Source of the DNA: Flabesymbios commensalis
Lineage: Eukaryota; Annelida; Polychaeta; Terebellida; Flabelligeridae
DNA: 64,000 nt
Assembly: GCA_964017125.1 (NCBI GenBank)
Contig: OZ024909.1
Coordinates: forward strand, 52,020,914 to 52,084,913
Direction of reading: 5' to 3'
This document shows, piece after piece, positions 23,169 through 35,869 of the stretch. Position numbers and translations under genes: made by a program. Under the pieces are notes generated by a model that saw only the letters and a list, made by a program, of their open reading frames with translations, did not search any database and had not been told where the DNA came from. Within the stretch, counting starts at the first letter, position 1. Every line of letters begins with the position of its first letter.

Positions 23169-23278
23169 CCCAGCAAACACAAAACATGTGTTTAACATTT
23201 ATACAACGTCGGCCCAACGTCTTCGACGCTGGTCTAACATTACATAAATGTTATACAAATGTTTTTGTGTTAACTGGG
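23169..23278. mobile_element. ~110 bp MITE with CCCAGCAAACAC ends
   Basis: Left end CCCAGCAAACACAAAACATG, right end (inverted) CCCAGTTAACACAAAAACAT, and a core with ACGTCGGCCCAACGTCTTCG. The whole can fold into a hairpin. Copies at 50664 and 52268 share the same plan. Confidence 0.75.
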
Positions 23279-25173
23279 ATGTTTATGGTCATTACTTTTC
23301 TTATGGATACGTTGTCCTAGGTGTGATTCAATGCTGTTTACAAATAATAAATTACCACATAAAATAGTTTGTATACAATGGTTACATTATAAATTTATAC
23401 ATGAACAATATGGTTTGGACATATAAAAACACTATCAAAAATGGAATTGTATACATAAATTTGATGTTGCCTTATTGTTTATAATTTATATTGGTGGCAT
23501 TCGTAAATATATGTTGTATATAATCTGGTGACGTGTTTTATTTTCGTCCAAGATCATCGGGTTGGATTATTGTAAATGAAAAATGATTAGGTCAGCCATG
23601 AAATGAAAGGGTATGTTTAGAATGTTGAGAACTACATATATTATTTCGTTTTAATTTGTAAAGAAACACTTTTACTGCTATTCACTGTATGAATTTCTAA
23701 TATTTTGTAAATCCTTCCATGTAGAAATTAAAGTACAAAATACTCCTTGCTTGCGAGTGAACTTGTAAACTATAGTATGTGTATTCGTATGAAGACTTAA
23801 TGTGTACACAAATCTAGTGGTCAGAAACCTGATTTTGATACCATTATATATCTTCAGATATGATGTCATTTTGTAATTTTTGTGTATGTTGTATGCTGAC
23901 ATGTTTCGCTGGGCTTATTGCTAAATTAAACCATATAGGTTGGACTCTCATTTTTATACATACTATTGTCTTACTTAAAAGTCACCATTCAATTACCAGA
24001 GTATGCTGCAGTATTTTTAAAATAAATATTTTCATAGTAAATTTTCGTGAAATAAAAAATGTGGTAGATAAATAGGCCCTATGTATTTGCCCTAAAAAAT
24101 ATTAGAGCCTCGCTTCGCTCGCATCAAAAAATAACCCCTGCATTTGTGGAAGACTCGCTTCACTCGGCTCCTTAACCCCCAGATCAATACTAAGCCTAGT
24201 TTAGGATGCATAGGAAGTGAAATAAAGCATTTTCCCAATACAAAAACTACAGCCCCCCTTACATTTCAATACAATCATGGTTTAGATCTGTATGGATTGT
24301 GTGCCCCCCCCCCCCCCCATAGAAATATGCTCTGATGAAGTGATATACAGCCTGGTGTGTATGTATACATATCAGATCCTGAACTAATAATATCATAATA
24401 CAATTATTGGTGTTTCTACTACAAAAGTTTTTTTATAATTAAAGCTCGTTTCCCACATTTAAGTCATAAACTATATAATTATATAATCGATGATTTAGAA
24501 CTAAATTATATTTTCGTGTCCGCGTGAAAAATCTACAGTAATAATTATTACAGAATATGATATATGCTATTACTCTTCACAAGTATGTGGGTCTGATCAA
24601 CAAACCTTCGTTTACGGCGGCTTTGTATAAATCATCTGGTGAGCACTGATGGCCAAGACTTATTAAAATGTCAGTACAGTAGTGAAATCATTGCACGTCG
24701 CCATTCAGGTGAGTAGACATAGGCCTATGCTAACTGATTAGTATATATATGGGCACCTTTTATTTTTATATACATTTTTTTAATGAGCGACATCCTCTAG
24801 TAAACCTGTAATTATTGTAACTATACCATAATCAAGACACATTACACTTACCGATCAACTATCAACTTATACCAATGATTGCAGCGCATTTTGCAGTGAT
24901 ATTTTAACTTGGATATGGATTTGTCCCTTCAATGTAATGATACATCTACCCCTCTGGCCACAGATTCACGATATGACATATTTTTGTCAGAGTTTTGGAT
25001 TGTAATAATCAGGATATATGGCACTTTAACATCATGGTATGGCTTTATCATGTCCAAATTGTCCTTTAACACCACAAAATGACATTATAATTACAGGATA
25101 TGCCATTTTCATGACATGATATGACATTATAAGTTCGATATATGATACATCCTATCATAAAATTGAAATTACA
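23279..25173. other. No gene recognised
   Basis: AT-rich sequence with a C tract near 24304. A short segment with GCCTCGCTTCGCTCGCATC lies near 24107. Loose CATATCCTGATATGACATTA words occur from 24960 on. No exon or RNA gene was supported. Confidence 0.4.
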
Positions 25174-25389
25174 ATCACTGCGGGGAGTAGTGAGGTTTGA
25201 TTAGTTTATTAATTATCTATACACGTTTGCTAAGGTACATAGCAATGAATGAGCTGTACATGCTGATAGAAATCTGAAGAACAAATAGATCTCTATCAGC
25301 ATGCACAGTGTAATCATTGCTGTGTACCTTAGCAAACGCGTATAATTAAATAATTAATTAATCAACCCACACTACTTTCCCCCAGTGAT
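25174..25389. mobile_element. 216 bp hairpin MITE with ATCACTG ends
   Basis: Ends ATCACTGCGGGGAGTAGTG and, inverted, ATCACTGGGGGAAAGTAGTG. The arms continue inward through TACACGTTTGCTAAGGTACA and its complement to a loop near 25280. Arms are about 85% paired by eye. It has no coding capacity. Confidence 0.85.
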
Positions 25390-26639
25390 ATCTAATCCTT
25401 GTCATTTTAACTTATTCAAGAGTGAACTCTCAGTACATATATGCCTCTGTGGACTGGACATTTAAAAAAATGTACTTTTTCTGACGTCACATTACTCAAG
25501 TTATCTGGGGCAACTTACCAGCGCCACACCCACGAGCCCGTCGGGAGAGACTGCTCTGGTCACAGAATGCCTTTTGTCTTGTGCAGTGTAAGCTACTTCC
25601 ACTAGATATTTCCGGCTCTGTCTGGAATGAGTTAATGGTATGTCGTGACGTTAATAATGGTATCTCCGACACTCATCTCTTACTGCCACATTTTAAGACA
25701 TTGAACTGTCATAATTTTACATAAATGTCATTATAATGCCATATCTTGATATAACAATGATATTATTTATGCCACATCCTGGTATTGTGTTGTCATATTC
25801 TGGCATGTCTGTCCCAACATTGAGCAACCGCAAGTTAAACGTCGTGTGCGTACTGGATAGGTACGAAAAAAAATTTACGGTTGCTAAATTTGCTACTAAA
25901 TACAATGAGGTTTTGACCACAATACAATCTTACATTTGCTTTAAAAGATAAACATAATAATAGTAGTCTAACCTTTACTAATTAAAGAGTGGTTCAGTCG
26001 GTTACATGAAGGGCTCAGCTAATCATTCCTGGCATTAAGTTGGAGGCCTAAATACAGGGCAGAACAATATACTTGAGCAAAAACAAACAAATCTGTTATA
26101 AAAGGTTAAAAATGGTAGTTCGGGTACCGCCATAATATATGTTTTTACCAAAAAAAGTGACGATTTTTAGCTTTTTTTCGGACATCTTTAAGAAAGGTAA
26201 ATTAAGCTTTATGTTGGTACCAAGAAACATAATTCTGATAAAAGTTAATCGAAAAAATATTTGTTGAAACCCTTCCCCCTCTCTTAAGAAGTCAAAGCTT
26301 TGTGTGAGGCATAGATATATAGTTGGTGGCTGGAAATAGCGATTTGTTCAGGGACTGATTCCGAGCTAACCGAATGACCAATATGCCATCATTAGCCGTA
26401 ATATGCAGTGAGGACGAAGTGCCAATATTTAGAATGATTTTCGAATGCAGTTGGAAGTTTCAGAATAAGTTAGAGCGTTGCACAACTCCTCTACAAATTC
26501 ACATCGACATGCATTCTGGCTCATTCGGGGTATTTGGACAGCAGTTTCAATTGCCCTTCAAATAAAGTCGCAGTGGTTTCAATGGATTGTTGTACAAATT
26601 GTGTAAGAATGGCTCGAAAATAGTTAGAATTCAGTTATG
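25390..26639. other. No gene recognised
   Basis: Loose TGACATTATAATGCCATATC words lie at 25700-25810. The 63-residue open frame at 26374-26565 could belong to the LINE remnant that follows but has no recognised motif. Confidence 0.35.
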
Positions 26640-27110
26640 AAGCATCAGATTCTGGAATGACCTGGATATTTGGAAGGCACCGCTCTACTAGATCGCTTAC
26701 CGTTACGTACAAGCATAGTTGTAATGAACTCTTATTAGCACTAGTTTTGTTTTTTAATACCATTATTGCAAATGGAGAATACCCATCAAGATGGATCAAT
26801 GGTATAATTCATCGTGCTCACACAAACAGGAAAGTTACAGTAATGCCATGAATTAGAAAATTATCTGTATTTATACTTAGTAACAGACCGTCCTTTAAAG
26901 CTTTAAAGATGATGTATGTGGAATGATAATGATCCCTTTCAATCTAGCTTTAAAAGTAACTCCCAGACAACCGATTAATATATACTTGTGTCTTTCAAAG
27001 TCCTTGTTTACTATAGGTCATGAGCTACAGGCACCCTACGTGCATTATATCAATATATCGTGTTTGATGGGTAGATTCACGCTGCCAAAGGAGTTGTTAT
27101 CCCATTTTAG
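26640..27110 (+). mobile_element. Decayed LINE reverse-transcriptase region
   Basis: The open frame near 26730-26830 encodes ALVLFFNTIIANGEYPSRW followed by GIIHRAH, matching the LFN-x-IL-x-SG-x-YP-x-W-x-GII block of LINE RTs. About 130 bp on, near 26950, another frame gives FKSNSQTTD, matching the GFR-x-N-x-S-T-x-D block. The intervening NYRGI region is missing, so this is an internally deleted and frameshifted fragment. Confidence 0.6.
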
Positions 27111-27955
27111 AAAAAATGTCGCTCACTACCTTTTTTTTTACATATGACTACTTACTAACATAAATTTTGCTGCAATATACATGATCAGTAAAGAGCCACC
27201 TGGTGAATAAAAGCGACGCTACCATATTTCCCTGATAATGTGATTACGATATAGTGTAATCATTGATTACAGTATGCTATAATCTGTACAAAACAGTACC
27301 ACACTTCAATCAATTCGCGATTTTTAAATTCAATTGGCGGAATTTCGTGATTGGTCTTAATGGAAAGAGCATATATTTCTCTATAATACCGACTACATAC
27401 AAATTCCATATGACCTTTTTCTTCTGTGTGACATAATTATGAAAGTAGGTCATTCCCGGTTAAAAAAACCTTTAAAAAGCCATTTTTTGCAGTTTTAAGA
27501 GCTCTATGTAGAATGAAACAACCAGGTAAATTTTTGTATATCCCATAGGGATCAATACTTATCACTGGTTTTCCGTATTATCCGAGCAAAGGCAAATTAT
27601 CATGTAAAAATCTCAAAATGATGTGATTACAGCCAGCCATAATTTCGTGATTACGGCCAGCCATCAGTTTCTCCTACTGATATAGCCTAATGTATAGTCT
27701 AAAACATGACACTGTCAATTACAGCGCGTGGTGTCTGGTTCAGCTGTCATCATCGATTTTTATTTTTTTGTTTCATGTTTCCGTCACCGCGGATGCGGGA
27801 AACCAATTATGTGATTTACCATACACAAGCCTGCGCATAATCATTCAGTGTGATATATTCCATGTCTTCACAAGTAGTCATTTCAAAAAAAGCCTCGGTC
27901 ACAAAGCTTTGTACGACCAATAAAAAAGGTTCATACGAACGTTCAACTCCTACCA
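27111..27955. other. No gene recognised
   Basis: GTGATTACGGCCAGCCAT-type words occur twice near 27620-27665. Several short open frames overlap on both strands without domain support. Confidence 0.4.
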
Positions 27956-29040
27956 TTTTTATCCCCCGCCTGACAAAGTGGGGGCGGGGGTATTGGCGTC
28001 GCCTCGGATGTCCGTCTGTCCATTCGGCCGTTGGGCCATCCGTGAACATTTCGTTTACGGAGCATATATCTGGATATACTTGTCCGACTCTCTTCAAATT
28101 TTACACACAACACCTCTAGACTAGGGGGTCTAGTTGTGCCTTTTGGGGTATATGAACTTAGACCTATTTTTAGTTCAGTACTATGACCTATTTGGTCGTT
28201 TGGACACACACTTTATTTCCAGAGTAGATCTCGAAAACTACTGAGCCGCTCACAGTTATATTGCACACACTTGCTCTCTAATGTCCCTAGTTGTGCCTTT
28301 TCAGATTTATGTACCTTGATCTTGAAGTTGACCCACCACTTTAACCTAATTTATAACATCGGTATATCCGACCAAAATATTTTGCGGAATATCATGAAAA
28401 CCGCTCAAGATAGCTACACCTTTACTATGAAACAAATTGTAAGGTCTCAGGAGAGGACGCACCTTGCTTTTTTTAACTCGAATAAATTCAAAATGGCCGA
28501 CAATCGGCCATTATTCACCTCCCTCGACAGGCCTGCTATCGGGTAAACCGTGCTAGCTAGACTATTACTATAAAACAAAATGCGAGATTTCAGGAGAGGA
28601 TGCATCTTGAAAAATTTCGACCCGATCAAATTCAAAATGGCCGCCTATCGGCCATTATTTACTTTCACATGGCCAATATTTGGTAAACCGTGCCAAATGG
28701 CTAGACCATTACTATGAAACAAATTACATGTAAGGTTTTATGAGAGGATGCTCCCTGAAAACAGGCCTGATATCGGGTAAAACGTGCTAGATAGCTAGAC
28801 CATTACTATAAAACAAAATGTGATATTTCAGGAGGGGTTGCATCTTGCAAATTTTTTATTCGATCAAATTCAAAATAGCCGCCTATAATGGCCGATATTT
28901 GGTAAACCATGCTAGATGGCTAGAACATTACTTTAAAACAAAATGTGAGTTTTCGGAGGAGGATGTACCCATGAAAGTTTTAACTCTATCGAATTCAAAA
29001 TGGACGAAAATCGGCCATTATTTACCTCGATAGGCCTGAT
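27956..29040 (+). repeat. Repeat element with ~140 bp tandem array
   Basis: The head near 27958 (CCCCGCCTGACAAAGTGGGG, then GGCGTCGCCTCGGATGTCC) looks like the start of a dispersed element. It is followed by tandem units from about 28380 to 29040, each with GGTAAACCGTGCTAG, CCATTACTATAAAACAAAAT, TTTCAGGAGAGGATGC and AAAATGGCCGCC-TATCGGCCATT. GGTAAACCGTGC-type words occur at 28542, 28682, 28778 and 28904, so one or two units are shortened. Confidence 0.65.
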
Positions 29041-29049
29041 ATTGTCTTG

Positions 29050-31322
29050 TAATGACAACTTTAGATATGGATCTTTACAAGAGGGCTTTGAAGCTTGAGT
29101 ATATCAATGATAAATACAAGGATACATTGTACCTGCTACCTGATGCTTTCCACACTAGCTTACCGTATGTGCAATCCGCTGTCTTGGAATGACAATTGAA
29201 CATGTGGGATGGATGAATCTTGTAACTGTTAACCGAATAATCAATGGGAGCCACCGCAAGCGAGCACATGAAATAATATTGCAGGCTTTGTTGATCTGTG
29301 GATCGAATCCTTCTTTTATGAGAATCCCCAGGTAAATCCCCAGAAAACCATTCAAAATCTGTTGGTGAAAATTGAAATATGATTCTTCTGAGACAGTTGA
29401 TAGATTTTGATAAGAGAAAAGAAACATCTCCAATATAGGGCCTACACATATCTTCTAGTTTACGTGATACAAGTTTTGTCACTCTTGAACTTTCATCGTG
29501 CAGTTAAATCTCCAAATTTGTCTTTTTATTTAGCTTTTCTTGAAAATCTAGCAACAGTTTTTTTGTATACAACAGACTTGATTATGCACAAAATATTTTG
29601 GAATATACTGCAAGAGCGTTTTGAGCACGTGAGACCCATCCTGATATATGGAAAAGACCTGAATCTGGCGAATTGTCTGTGCCACAGAGCCCCATTCCAT
29701 TCATCAGCATTGGATTTATAAGCCATCCACTCAACTACAGTATCGCCTGGCGGCACCTCATCTGGGAAGCCTTGGAAAGAAATCAGTTATTCTGTGGGAT
29801 CCAATCAAAGAAGTTAAGCTGTTGAATTGGGATGACTTGTGCAAAAAAATCCAACTGAAATCAAGCACAGAAGAAGTACAACTGAAATCAACAAAATAAT
29901 GTTCTCTTTTCAAGGTTATTAGTTATAGGATTGTCCGGGCGTCACATTGAACTGCAAAACACAATCAATTTCTGATTATAAATTCAACGCTATTAATCCT
30001 CATGAAACCGGATGGCCCTCTTGTTATTATGCACTGACAAAAGTGAACTTGTCCATGCGTTGGAGGAACTTGTAGTGTCTGATGTGAAACACCAAGCACA
30101 AGGTTTCAGAGCATTAATGAACAAATTCATTAGTATAGATGGCATCGCAGACGTATAAGCTATCATACATACTGCAATGTTTAGAACATGTAAGGATATT
30201 AGCCAGGCGTTCAGTAAAAACATTGATCGCTATGCGGAAAAGTATGTGGGCACATAAATCATCTTTGACAATTACAGTAATGCGACATATTTGAAGAGTG
30301 AACTAAGATTATGCATCATCAGGAGAAAATTTGCTCGTAGGTGATTCTACACCGATAAAGGACAAAAAAGTTTTTGTCAATCGGAAAAACAATAGAGAGG
30401 CATTAACTATTTTCTTGGCTGAGAAGGTCATCACGTTGTGCAAAACACCTGTCGTCATGGCTACCCGCAAAAAGTATTATGGCTAATTCTGATCAAGTGC
30501 CATCACCAGGTAATAATTCGCACTAAGAAGCTGACACCATAATGCTGACTCACACTTGGGAAATTGTACAAACGATCAAAGTAAACATGGTCGACTTTTT
30601 ACGTAAGACACAGATTGGTGGGTGCTAAGTTCCTGAGTTAGGGCCACTATCAGTAATAGTTACTGGAACAAGTATAAATCGCCGGATTGTAGTGCTCCAA
30701 CCAATATGACAAACTGGGTTCGGAAAAAATTGTTCTGCCTTACCTGTTTTTCATTCAATAACAGGTGTTGATATTACAGATAGAATTCATAGCGCAGGTA
30801 AAGAGACTGCTCTTAAAGTGTTACTGAAGTGTCCTGACACCTTCTGTACATACAGCTTTGACTCAACTTGGTAGTGGTAGAATACCCACCCTAAGTCATA
30901 TCAGGTTTTGAACAATTTCTGTGTATGGTTATCAGCTTTGAAACTGTCGCATCTATGTCTCCAGCAACACTGAGATGGAAACAAGTTCAGAAACTTACAT
31001 TGAGGGAAAATGCTACATGCTACCATCAACTGCTGGAACATGGCTCCAGCATATCTACAGAGCACATCTCCAAGCATACATCTGGGCGCATGACAAGGTT
31101 TTGCACCCATCCGTTACTGATTCCTGTGAGCTAGGTTGTGTCTTACAGGATGGTCGATAGATATCGGCCGAATTTGTCAGTGGATCCAGTTGCACCCGAG
31201 GCAGTCGTAGAGTTACTCAAATGCAACTGCGTGGTAAGTTTCTGCTCCAAAAGGTGTACATGTAGGCAGAATAATTTGCCATGTGCCAACATGTGTAAAT
31301 GTGAAGCAAATCAACATTGTAT
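29050..31322 (+). pseudogene. Decayed gene of a multicopy CXC-domain family
   Basis: Scattered in-frame blocks in consistent order identify one coding region. Near 29070 it encodes LYKRALKLEY; near 29190, HVGWMNLVTVNRII and RAHEIILQALL; near 30340, VGDSTPIKDKKVF and EALTIFLAEKV. Near 30740 comes VFHSITGVDITD with KETALKVLL, near 31060 RAHLQAYIW, and near 31150 APEAVVELLKCNC leads into a run of cysteines (C-S-x-R-C-x-C). I recall this order, with H-x-x-T-G-x-D and a C-terminal tesmin-like cysteine region, from large uncharacterised families in aquatic invertebrates, perhaps transposon-borne. Many interruptions remove any function. A SINE cuts off the end. Function of intact relatives is unknown to me. 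Confidence 0.62.
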
Positions 31323-31636
31323 GAAAATGAAATGAATCGGGCTTTAGGCCACCTTTGTGCACATATAGGCTAAACTGGGCCAGGAGAACCTCCTGAGGAT
31401 GGTGAGATGCTTCAGATGACACCGTCCTCCAGACACAGGATTCGAAATTCAAGCCCTGGCGGTCTGAGGCCGAGCACGCTACCTCTCGGTCACGGAGGCT
31501 CCCCACAATACTGACTTTTACACGTGGATGGGGAAGGAAATTGTTTGTTTCTTTCAAACCGCCGAAACCGGGAACCGAGCCCCGGACTCTGGCGTGAAAG
31601 GCAGCGGTGCTAACCACTACCCTAGGGCTCCCGCCC
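31323..31636 (-). mobile_element. Dimeric SINE, full-length copy
   Basis: Read on the minus strand, it starts GGGAGCCCTAGGGTAGTGGT, carries the first tRNA-like unit, the linker CCCCATCCACGTG and the second unit (GTGACCGAGAGGTAGCGTGC, B-box TTCGAATCC). It ends in the TGTGCACAAAGGTGG and CATTTCATTT tail. It interrupts the 3' end of the CXC-family pseudogene. Confidence 0.85.
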
Positions 31637-31911
31637 AACATCGTATGAATACACACACCCATGAGCAAATAGAGGATGAAGGTACTCAAGAATAAATCTA
31701 GACAATAATTAGCCATACGCGTTATCTTGCCAAGCAGCTAAATGTAAACATGGTAAAGGAAATAGTCATTAAAATATTACTCACACCACAAAGAAGTTGC
31801 TTCATGTCATTGCTTGCATTTGATAATTAGATACTTAAATTTTAGAACAAACGAATTAAACAATGGCAAAAATGATTATCGTGAAAAAAGTTTTTACTTA
31901 AATTTTTAAAT
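31637..31911. other. No gene recognised
   Basis: Short AT-rich spacer between two SINE copies, with no exon or repeat recognised. Confidence 0.4.
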
Positions 31912-31924
31912 CTCAACCCTTTAA

Positions 31925-32130
31925 AATAAAATGAATCGGGCTGTATGCTAACTTTGTGCACATAATAGGCTAAACTGGGCCAGGAGAATCTCCTGAGGAT
32001 GGTGAGATGATTGAGATGACACTGTCCTCCGGACACAGGATTCGAAATTCGAGCCCTAACGGTCTGAGGCCGAGCACGCTTCCTCTCGGTCACGGAGGCA
32101 CGTGGATGGGGAAGAAACATTTTTTGTTTC
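31925..32130 (-). mobile_element. SINE copy with 13 bp target duplication
   Basis: Flanked by perfect direct repeats CTCAACCCTTTAA at 31912-31924 and 32131-32143. On the minus strand it contains the linker, the second tRNA-like unit and the tail, but not the first tRNA unit. It is therefore a 5'-truncated or monomeric copy. The clean target duplication proves retrotransposition. Confidence 0.88.
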
Positions 32131-32143
32131 CTCAACCCTTTAA

Positions 32144-33405
32144 GTTCAAACTCGGCGGCGGCGGCGGAGACAGAATAATGCTTAAAACTATAAGCATCCC
32201 GATATTCATCGGGGATGATTAATTACGACAATAATCGTAATAAATCTTTGAGTTAGTAGATTAAATGAATAGTACATTTTGAAAATATAATATGCAACAG
32301 ATCTAAATGATGATTTAAAACAAAACGTGGCCTTCAATTTGACAAATATAAGTAGTTATCTCATGCTTGAAATGTTGCATACCCGACCCCGCAATACAAT
32401 TTTAATTACATACTTTGACAGTAAAAGGGTTAAAATAATTTTACACTGGATTGGGCAAATGCTAAAAAAAGTCATGCGGACTATACATCATACGCTGAAA
32501 GACTGAGAGGAGTTGATTTTTTCGATCCTGCTCAATGACGAGAAAACGTACAAACAAAGCTTACAAATCATATATGGCCTTCTGATGCTAGTGGGTTTGA
32601 GGAGTTTCATGGTCTTGACATATGAACTGATGTATAGGCAAGCTTGACCTTTGACCTGTGCAATCTGCAAAAATAGGTCAACGTCACCCATGTTTCGAAT
32701 TTCGCCGATATACTCGCCATATACAAATTTGAATACTTAACTTTAGATATCGATTGGCCAATGCGAGTGACAACTACACGGTGCGACGGACATATACAGA
32801 CTTTTATGGGCGAGCAGTGGACCAAAATAAGATCAGAAGTGAATTCATGGAATATGACCTCGAATGGGTAATTGGTCATTTTTCTCCAGCAAATGGTTTA
32901 AAGTAATATTTTACCTTAGACCACAATGCAGGTTGTATTAGGCCGATTATGCTAATTAAAATTTTGCTAAATGGAATGTCATTAAATAGTGTAGGCCTAA
33001 ATGATATCTAGACGATCCCGTACACGATTTTAGTGACCATGTGATGATTGATATCAGATAATAATTTCAGTTAATTACATTATATAGTGTATTTTGAAGA
33101 AAAACATTTTGTAATTTTTCCCATACGAGTAAAAGATAATTTTTACTATCTTTCAGACACCTACATCTCGGGTCAATTTTTTGATAGTATGTGCTGAGTG
33201 GTCATATAAGATGATAAAATCACCAAATCTATGTTGTGAGGGGGGAGCAGATGTTTTGTATTTTGAGCCTTATTCCGAGATAATCCGCATGATTAATTTG
33301 GCAGAGGTAAATACTAATTTAATGTTAAATTATCACCCTTGAACATATCTTAAACCGGAACATTTAACAACCACACATTTTTATTGGGCAGCAGGCCTGC
33401 TTCAT
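32144..33405. other. No gene recognised
   Basis: A GGCGGCGGCGG tract lies near 32154. Open frames at 32488-32879 on the minus strand have no recognised domain. Otherwise AT-rich and plain. Confidence 0.4.
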
Positions 33406-33769
33406 AATAGTAGGGTGTCACATGTTCTCCCGTAGGATTGGAATGCTAAATCTGTTTTTTTTTGCTGATTTTGGTTGCTTTGGGGTCGAACTACCACAAC
33501 ATAATGGGGTTCAATTTGTTTGCCCTCTAAAATCACAAAAACGGGGGGGGGGGGTGCTGACCCTACTTTTGCTAGCTTTTTGCACCGGTTTCAACTGCAT
33601 TGCATACTTTATCAATCCGGCAGAAATAAAACTGGACCTCTGTTGGGAGTACTTATATGTTTTTATTGTTGATTATTATTGCTCAGGGTATCTTTATTCA
33701 CAGACTGTAGGATCACGCCTTGACATCCTTCAGAAATTTGCGCTAGATCGAGGGGTAAAATTCAGGGTC

Positions 33770-34345
33770 AAAGGTAAATTTCAAGGTTAAATATGATTTT
33801 TTTCAGCCAATAAAGGTAGAAACAAGTGTAATACCTCATTTTCATGTAATTTTCACTGAAAAATTCATTTCTTACACTATTTTAATGTTTTAAGGTCATT
33901 CTCAAGGTCAAAAGGTCAATTTCAAGGTCAACAATGAAAAAATATTATTTATAAGAAATTAAGCTAGAAACATGTGTAATACCTCATTTTTATGGGATGT
34001 TTACTGTAGAATCCATTTATGGTAATATTTTGATGATTCAAGGTCATCTGCAAGGTCAAAAGGTCAATTCCAAGGTCAATGATTTAAAAGTATGATTTTT
34101 TTAGCTAACACAAGTGGAAAGTGGTGTAATACCTCTTTTTTGTGAGATTTTGGCTGAATAATCCATATTTTATTGATTAAAGGTCATCTCTATGGCCAAA
34201 GTGTCATTTTCATGGTCAAGTGGGCGGAAATCTCATTTTTAACACCAAAGCTAGGAACAAGTGTAATACCTCTTTTTCGTGTTATTTAAAGTGAGAAATA
34301 TATATTTTTTTTGTATTATTTTAGTGATATGTTCATACTGATGGT
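33770..34345 (+). repeat. Tandem ~150 bp units rich in CAAGGTCA, left arm
   Basis: Each unit has AAGCTAGGAACAAGTGTAATACC, given here in two parts: a GCTAG(A/G)AACAAGTGTAATA block and a CCTC(A)TTTT(C/T)ATG block. A TCATTCTCAAGGTCAAAAGG and CAATTTCAAGGTCAA run follows. More units lie at 34855-35000, 35380-35870 and, inverted, at 38600-39180. Confidence 0.75.
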
Positions 34346-34459
34346 CAAATGTGATATTAAGATATATGCTTCAAACTGGGACACGTATAAAACCTCGTTC
34401 AATGGGTATTTTGACTGGATGATCTAAAAGTGATTTAATAATTAAACTTGTTAAAGGTG

Positions 34460-34614
34460 AACAAATCACGTGACAGAGAGTTAAAGTGCGATGGAAAAGT
34501 GTTAAAGCTCGACAGAAAAGTGTTGAAAGGCAACAAAGAGGTGCTAAAGGGCAAGGACAAGAATGTAGCGTTAAAGGGCAAAGAAAATATGCTGAAAGGT
34601 GACGGAGAGGCATT
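34460..34614 (+). repeat. GCGTTAAAGGGCGAC minisatellite, short block
   Basis: About seven degenerate ~20 bp units such as GTGTTAAAGCTCGACAGAAA and GCGTTAAAGGGCAAAGAAAA. The same unit makes the larger array at 35870-36830. Overlapping Leu/Pro/Ser-rich open frames on the minus strand are products of the repeat. Confidence 0.7.
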
Positions 34615-34852
34615 AACCCTATAAACGCCAAAATATTTAATTGGAATTTTCACCCGCTTGAAGTTGTGTCTCGCTGACGTGATTCCCAACTTGAAGTAAG
34701 TGAAAATTATTCAGATTTTACAAAATAAAGGTCGACGATTTTGATATCTTGTTGATTGATGTCACATTATACCTTAAACATGTTCAAAAGCTGGTATTTG
34801 ATGTTTTAATAAAAAATAAAAATATAGCTAAAATGATGGAACCCTATGGGTA
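34615..34852 (+). mobile_element. AACCCTTTA-type MITE inside the foldback
   Basis: Begins AACCCTATAAACGCC, carries the family hairpin (TTTTCACCCGCTTGAAG, GTCTCGCTGACG, CTTGAAGTAAGTGAAAA) and the GATGTCACATTATA and AAAAGCTGGTATTTGATG blocks. The right terminal repeat is degraded. Confidence 0.65.
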
Positions 34853-35000
34853 AATTCAAGGTCAAAGGTCAATTTCAAGGTCAAATATGATTTTTCAACT
34901 AATGAAGCTAGGAACAAGTGTAATACACATTTTCACATCATTTTGAGTGGGCAATCAATTTCTGAAAATATAATATTTATTTCTTCTATTGAATTTGTTT

Positions 35001-35372
35001 TGTTAAATCGTTTTTAATTCCGTCTGGTTGGCGCATTAATAGGATTAGCTCTATTTCTCTGCGCATTAATTGGGAGTGCAATGCAGGCAGGGATTATTTA
35101 AGTGGTGGGTAAGTTGCGACCAGCAGTGGTCATTGTGCGGAGGCTAGCATTGTTTGTCCTTGTGGCGAAAAATTTGAATCCCTCCCTCCCACCCCTTTTT
35201 TTGTGAGTGTTATTTCAATTATTTATATTATGTACTGAGTTTTATGTTTAATGTTTTGTGAACTGTGTTCTTGTTTTGTATTTAAATAGGAGTCCTGAGC
35301 GCTGTCGGCTCAGTTCAATAAACTCAAGGTTTCTAGCCCATACTTACATACGCTTGTTTGTCTTATATGACA
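35001..35372 (+). mobile_element. Possible solo LTR inside the foldback
   Basis: 372 bp of unrelated sequence interrupts an AAGGTCA unit. It begins TGTTAAATCG, ends ATATGACA and contains AATAAA near 35319, as an LTR would. No target duplication was recognised and no internal retroelement sequence adjoins it, so the call is tentative. Confidence 0.3.
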
Positions 35373-35869
35373 GGGTAATTAAAAGGTCATTCTCAAGGTC
35401 AAAAGGTCAATTACATGTACAGCGTCAAGTAAGAGAAAATATCCCAAAGCTAGGATCATTGTGTATTACCTCTTTTTTCATGGGATTTTGCATGAAAAAA
35501 ATTCCATTTATAATCGTATTTTGGTGATTCAAGATCATCTTCAAGGTCAAATTTAATTCAAGGTCATCAAAAAGTATATCGCAAGGGCAGAAATGTTAAA
35601 GTATAATTTGTAACAAACAAAAATAGAGAGAACAGTGTAATAGGTAATTTTTATATAATCTCGACTAAATCATCTATTTCTGCTACTTTTTAATGCTTGA
35701 AGGTAATTTTTAAGGTTAATGTGTCAATTTCAAGGTCACGTAAGCTTAAATGTGATTTTTAACAAATAAAGCTAGGTACAAGAGAGTGTAATACCTCTTT
35801 TTCATGGGATTCTGTCAGATAAATCCATTTCTAGTATTATTGTGGTGATTTGAGGTGATCCCTTTAGTC

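Noticed and set aside
33422-33790. 122-codon open frame on +
   Set aside because: It is the left arm of the foldback, matched by the inverted arm, with low-complexity residues and no domain.
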